From: Myroides phaeus
GTDB taxonomy: Bacteria > Bacteroidota > Bacteroidia > Flavobacteriales > Flavobacteriaceae
Length of the DNA stretch: 64,000 nucleotides
Reading direction: 5' to 3'
NCBI RefSeq assembly: GCF_009799805.1
Contig: NZ_CP047050.1
Span: 1,998,001 to 2,062,000, forward strand
Below are positions 61,606 to 64,000 of the stretch, piece after piece. The translations under genes were made by a program, and so were the position numbers. The notes beneath the pieces were generated by a model. It was not told the DNA's origin. It searched no databases and worked only from the letters and a program-made list of their open reading frames with translations. Positions within the stretch are counted from its first letter, which is position 1. Every line of letters begins with the position of its first letter.

Positions 61606-61871
61606 AGTATAGAATAAAAATTAAATTCCTATGAATGAGTTTGTTATTGATGATATTCTGTAATTTTCTAATAGAATCTCCTGCTTTTTATTGCGTTTAT
61701 TGAGAATATAGCAAAGTCCATTGCGATAGAAGGGGGTGAAATTGAAGTAATCGTTGTAATATGTTGTTTTTAAGAGATATAACTCAAAAAGTAAAAAAAG
61801 GGTAGTGATAGGGGAAGTTGTAGAACAGAAAATAAGGCAACCTAAGATAATGCATATCAATAGAGAGAATT
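61606..61871. other. Spacer with a short hydrophobic open frame, not called
   Basis: A 79-codon frame on the minus strand (61860-61621) begins LICIILGCLIFCSTTSPIT from a TTG and is rich in Phe, Tyr and Leu. It lies just outside the repeat element at 61872, in the same relative position as a hydrophobic frame beside copy 1. There is no good start codon or known domain, so no gene is called. Confidence 0.4.
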
Positions 61872-62030
61872 AGAGTAGTTTTAAACGTACCATGTTCGAG
61901 ACAGGTTCGAGATATGCTCCGGATTACTTAGGAAATAGGGGGTATTTCTCGAAGATGTGTGGTATTTGTGTGGTACTTGTGTAGTACGAGGTACGCATAA
62001 AACTCCTGTAAGCCTTGTGTAATAAGGGAT
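61872..62030. repeat. 11-nt-phased inverted repeat element, copy 3
   Basis: The first 32 nt match copy 2 (33987-34018) at 31 positions. GTTCGAGACAG at 61894 and GTTCGAGATAT at 61905 are 11 nt apart, as are GTGTGGTATTT at 61957, GTGTGGTACTT at 61968 and GTGTAGTACGA at 61979. The left arm has diverged, so the hairpin is weaker than in copy 2. Confidence 0.85.
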
Positions 62031-62083
62031 TAAGTGTTTTTTATTTTTTGGAAAAAAGGAGAATTTAGCCCCAGATAAATTAT

Positions 62084-63052
62084 TTACTTAGGAATATAAA
62101 TCTTTTGTAGCAGCTCTTCATATTCTTTTCTAACCTCACTTGATGAGGTGATTCCGCCACCACTTTTATACACGTAGTTATCTTGTTGTTTCTCTATAAA
62201 GCGAATCATCACAGCGCTGTCAATAGACTTTCCGTCGTATATACCACAAATACCTGTATAGTAGTTGCGCTCGTATGTTTCAGCCGTTTGTATGATATTA
62301 ACCGTACTTTCCTTAGGCGACCCCGTAATAGAACCCGCTGGAAGTAAGCTGTTAAAAATATCGCCAATGCGCTGATGCCAATCACTCGTTAGTTCGCCAC
62401 TAATTTCAGAGCTCATTTGTAGAATAGCCCCTTTAGAGGTTTCCAATCGGTCTAAATAACGAAAGCGATTTACCTTTACTTTCTTAGAAACAATGTTGAG
62501 GTCGTTGCGTATTAAATCAACAATAGTGTAGTGTTCCGCTGTTTCCTTGTCATCGTTTAACAATTGCTCCGCCGCATTTGGCAAGTCGGCTTTAATCGTT
62601 CCCTTCATAGGAAAAGAAAAGATTTTATCAGCTTTAATTTGCACAAATATTTCAGGAGAAAAGCATACAAATTGTTCGTTTACACATAATCTGTATTTTG
62701 CTTTTGTACTATAAAATACCTCTTGCAATGTTCCCTTTAGGGCAATTGGAGTCTGAATTGTCAGGTTAGTTAAGTATGAATTACCAATTTGAAGTTGGTC
62801 GTGTACATAGTCAAATTGCTCTTTATATGCCTCAAAAGAAAGCGGATTAGCTTCTAATGCCACAGTAGAAGTTGGGGTGTTTATATCGGCATTACTAACC
62901 CCGTTAAAGTCAAAAAGCACCTCGTTTGCACTGATGTCCTCCAATGGTTTTACCAAGCCGTGATTACCGTCAAAACTCAGGATAAATAGAAAAGGTTTTC
63001 TATCAGATCCAAGTGTATTCATTTGTGAGATAATCGTATCTTTGAGCGGCAT
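62084..63052 (-). CDS. pabB: Aminodeoxychorismate synthase component I
   Basis: 322 residues from MPLKDTIISQMNTLG; a longer start at 63079 lies inside the promoter box. The chorismate-binding fold shows YLTNLTIQTPIALKG, FSPEIFVQIKADKIFSFPMK (MKGT motif near residue 170), ETAEHYTIVDLIRNDLNIVS, LPAGSITGSPKESTVNII near 255 and YYTGICGIYDGKSIDSAVMI, then YKSGGGITSSSEVRKEYEEL. The short N-terminal half fits PabB of Bacteroidetes better than TrpE. It makes aminodeoxychorismate for folate together with the divergent glutaminase gene. Confidence 0.9.
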   Translation of the reverse strand: MPLKDTIISQMNTLGSDRKPFLFILSFDGNHGLVKPLEDISANEVLFDFNGVSNADINTPTSTVALEANPLSFEAYKEQFDYVHDQLQIGNSYLTNLTIQTPIALKGTLQEVFYSTKAKYRLCVNEQFVCFSPEIFVQIKADKIFSFPMKGTIKADLPNAAEQLLNDDKETAEHYTIVDLIRNDLNIVSKKVKVNRFRYLDRLETSKGAILQMSSEISGELTSDWHQRIGDIFNSLLPAGSITGSPKESTVNIIQTAETYERNYYTGICGIYDGKSIDSAVMIRFIEKQQDNYVYKSGGGITSSSEVRKEYEELLQKIYIPK

Positions 63053-63076
63053 AATAATCAAGTCAAATTTAAAATT

Positions 63077-63109
63077 CAAAAGTACAAAATTGTTTATGAG
63101 TCAGCCCAA
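63077..63109 (-). promoter_or_regulatory. Promoter of pabB, overlapping the pabA start
   Basis: Minus strand: TTG at 63109-63107, 22 nt, TACTTTTG at 63084-63077. The -33 element falls inside the first codons of pabA (63096). Confidence 0.55.
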
Positions 63110-63701
63110 ACAAATTGTAATAATAGACAACCACGATTCGTTTACGTACAATTTATACCAACTATTTGACGAAAATCCTCATTGTCAAATAACTGTTTTA
63201 AAAAATGACGAAGTTACCTTAGAACAGTTAGACACTTTTGACAAGATTGTGCTATCACCAGGACCTGATGTTCCTCGTTCCTATCCCATCTTATTTGACA
63301 TTATTACGCGTTTTAAAGGCGTTAAACCCATACTTGGGGTTTGCCTTGGTCACCAAACTATTGGGGAGTATTTTGGGGCTACTTTAGTTAATCTACCTTT
63401 GGTTTATCACGGAAAACAAAGCAAACTGACTTTGCAAACAGAGGAGGTGTTGTTTCAACAGCTAACATCGCCTATTGTAGTTGGACTATACCATTCTTGG
63501 GCGTTAGACAAAGAGACAATTGCGGATCCGCTTGTGGTAACTGCCTTAAGTGCAGAGGGTGTGGTAATGGGAATTGCACATCGAGAGTATGATATCAAAG
63601 GAATTCAGTTTCACCCTGAGTCGTTTATGACAGAACAAGGGCGAGAAATGATAAATAATTGGATTGAGGAGGTAGATTTACCAAATACTGAAAAAGTATA
63701 G
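63096..63701 (+). CDS. pabA: Glutamine amidotransferase of anthranilate/aminodeoxychorismate synthase
   Basis: 201 residues from MSQPKQIVIIDNHDSFTYNL (ATG 63096; an in-frame start at 63042 would add 18 residues across the pabB promoter). Class I amidotransferase triad: the nucleophile Cys in ILGVCLGHQTIGEYFGA near residue 83, and His-Glu in GIQFHPESFMTEQG near 177; the oxyanion region is LSPGPDVPRSY near 53. It supplies ammonia to PabB; TrpG function for tryptophan is also possible in organisms with a shared subunit. Divergent from pabB with a 43-nt gap. Confidence 0.92.
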   Translation: MSQPKQIVIIDNHDSFTYNLYQLFDENPHCQITVLKNDEVTLEQLDTFDKIVLSPGPDVPRSYPILFDIITRFKGVKPILGVCLGHQTIGEYFGATLVNLPLVYHGKQSKLTLQTEEVLFQQLTSPIVVGLYHSWALDKETIADPLVVTALSAEGVVMGIAHREYDIKGIQFHPESFMTEQGREMINNWIEEVDLPNTEKV

Positions 63702-63981
63702 ATTTAAAATACATATCTCCGATAAAAGGAAGGTTGTAAAAAGTAATGACATAAATTTTAACACGAAAATACGTCAAGTTGGAAATGGGACTTTTTATCT
63801 GTTTTCTGCGATTGTCTTATCTTTGCAATCGAGTGATAAACAAAGGAAAACAGAGGTGTTGTTTACTTTGTACGTTTTTGTTTTTCTGTGTTGACCTGAC
63901 TTAATAGGTCTGTTTATTTGTTGCCTAAACAAGTAGGGTATTACTCGTAAATTGTTATAAACCGGAAAAGAGAATTAAGAT
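63702..63981. other. Spacer with a promoter-like box and long leader
   Basis: TATCTTTG at 63818-63825 matches the -7 consensus. About 150 nt lie between it and the next ATG at 63982, without an open frame. The region contains short repeats of TTGTT/TTTG and possible small hairpins but no known riboswitch or RNA that I recognise. Confidence 0.45.
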
Positions 63982-64000
63982 ATGGAGGCAGGAGTTATAA
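63982..64000 (+). CDS. Possible start of the next gene (partial)
   Basis: An ATG followed by five open codons (MEAGVI) reaches the right edge. It is downstream of a promoter-like box and a long leader. Too short to identify; the call rests only on position and is weak. Confidence 0.25.

Noticed and set aside
61621..61860. 79-codon hydrophobic open frame
   Set aside because: Starts with TTG and has no recognisable family; AT-rich DNA produces such frames by chance.
1..64000. CRISPR array
   Set aside because: The 11-nt-phased elements were considered, but units and spacing are far too short, there are no unique spacers of 30 nt or more, and no cas genes are present.
1..64000. tRNA or rRNA genes
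   Set aside because: No cloverleaf, CCA end or rRNA core sequence was noticed on either strand; only RNase P RNA is clear.

Overview
The window looks like a chromosomal segment of a member of the Flavobacteriaceae, possibly Myroides-like; the genus is a guess. The DNA is AT-rich. Many genes are preceded by the Bacteroidetes promoter element TAnnTTTG instead of a sigma70 -10 box, and Shine-Dalgarno sites are not evident. Lipoproteins carry a CSSDD-type sorting tail. Family-specific genes such as fused ccsBA, DUF3822, DUF6095, DUF4920 and DUF4377 are also typical.

Layout. 1-4950: end of a serine peptidase, a secreted protein, and a rearranged cluster of an acetyltransferase and surface lipoproteins with pseudogene fragments. 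4951-9209: RNA methyltransferases, a ZIP metal transporter and an unrecognised 417-aa protein. 9210-10297: gene-poor, with two members of a repeat family. 10298-18697: aminotransferase, CcsBA and two large secreted paralogues, one with a collagen-like stretch. 18783-27779: sirtuin, TrmH, TerC, MurQ, RNase P RNA, RsmD, a RecD-like helicase and KdsB. 27849-34998: IlvE, small lipoproteins, a c-type cytochrome, MnmD and an HMA-AraC regulator. 35175-46419: NAD(P)HX repair, an FAD/Fe-S oxidoreductase, PyrD, HMG-CoA lyase, GuaB and NhaC. 47011-50332: a class B/C acid phosphatase and the cysE-cysteine synthase pair. 50909-52379: an intact IS3-family element. 52399-63701: ClC channel, GlmM, a frameshifted TIGR02117 gene, acyltransferase, rhomboid, acyl-CoA synthetase and divergent pabB/pabA.

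Most of the window is housekeeping metabolism: nucleotides (pyrD, guaB), amino acids (ilvE, cysE, cysteine synthase), folate (pabAB), envelope (glmM, kdsB, murQ, acyltransferase) and translation (rnpB, rsmD, trmH, mnmD). Genes are usually separated by strong intrinsic terminators, many bidirectional between convergent genes.

The most unusual structure is a family of at least four intergenic elements (about 9470-9595, 9988-10138, 33987-34126, 61872-62030). Each is a long imperfect inverted repeat whose arms are built from degenerate units spaced exactly 11 nt apart. Other notable points are an IS inserted into the loop of the ClC gene's terminator and carrying its own terminator ahead of its transposase, a microhomology-joined chimera of two pseudogene fragments, a 1-nt frameshift in the TIGR02117 gene, and a sirtuin without its zinc cysteines.
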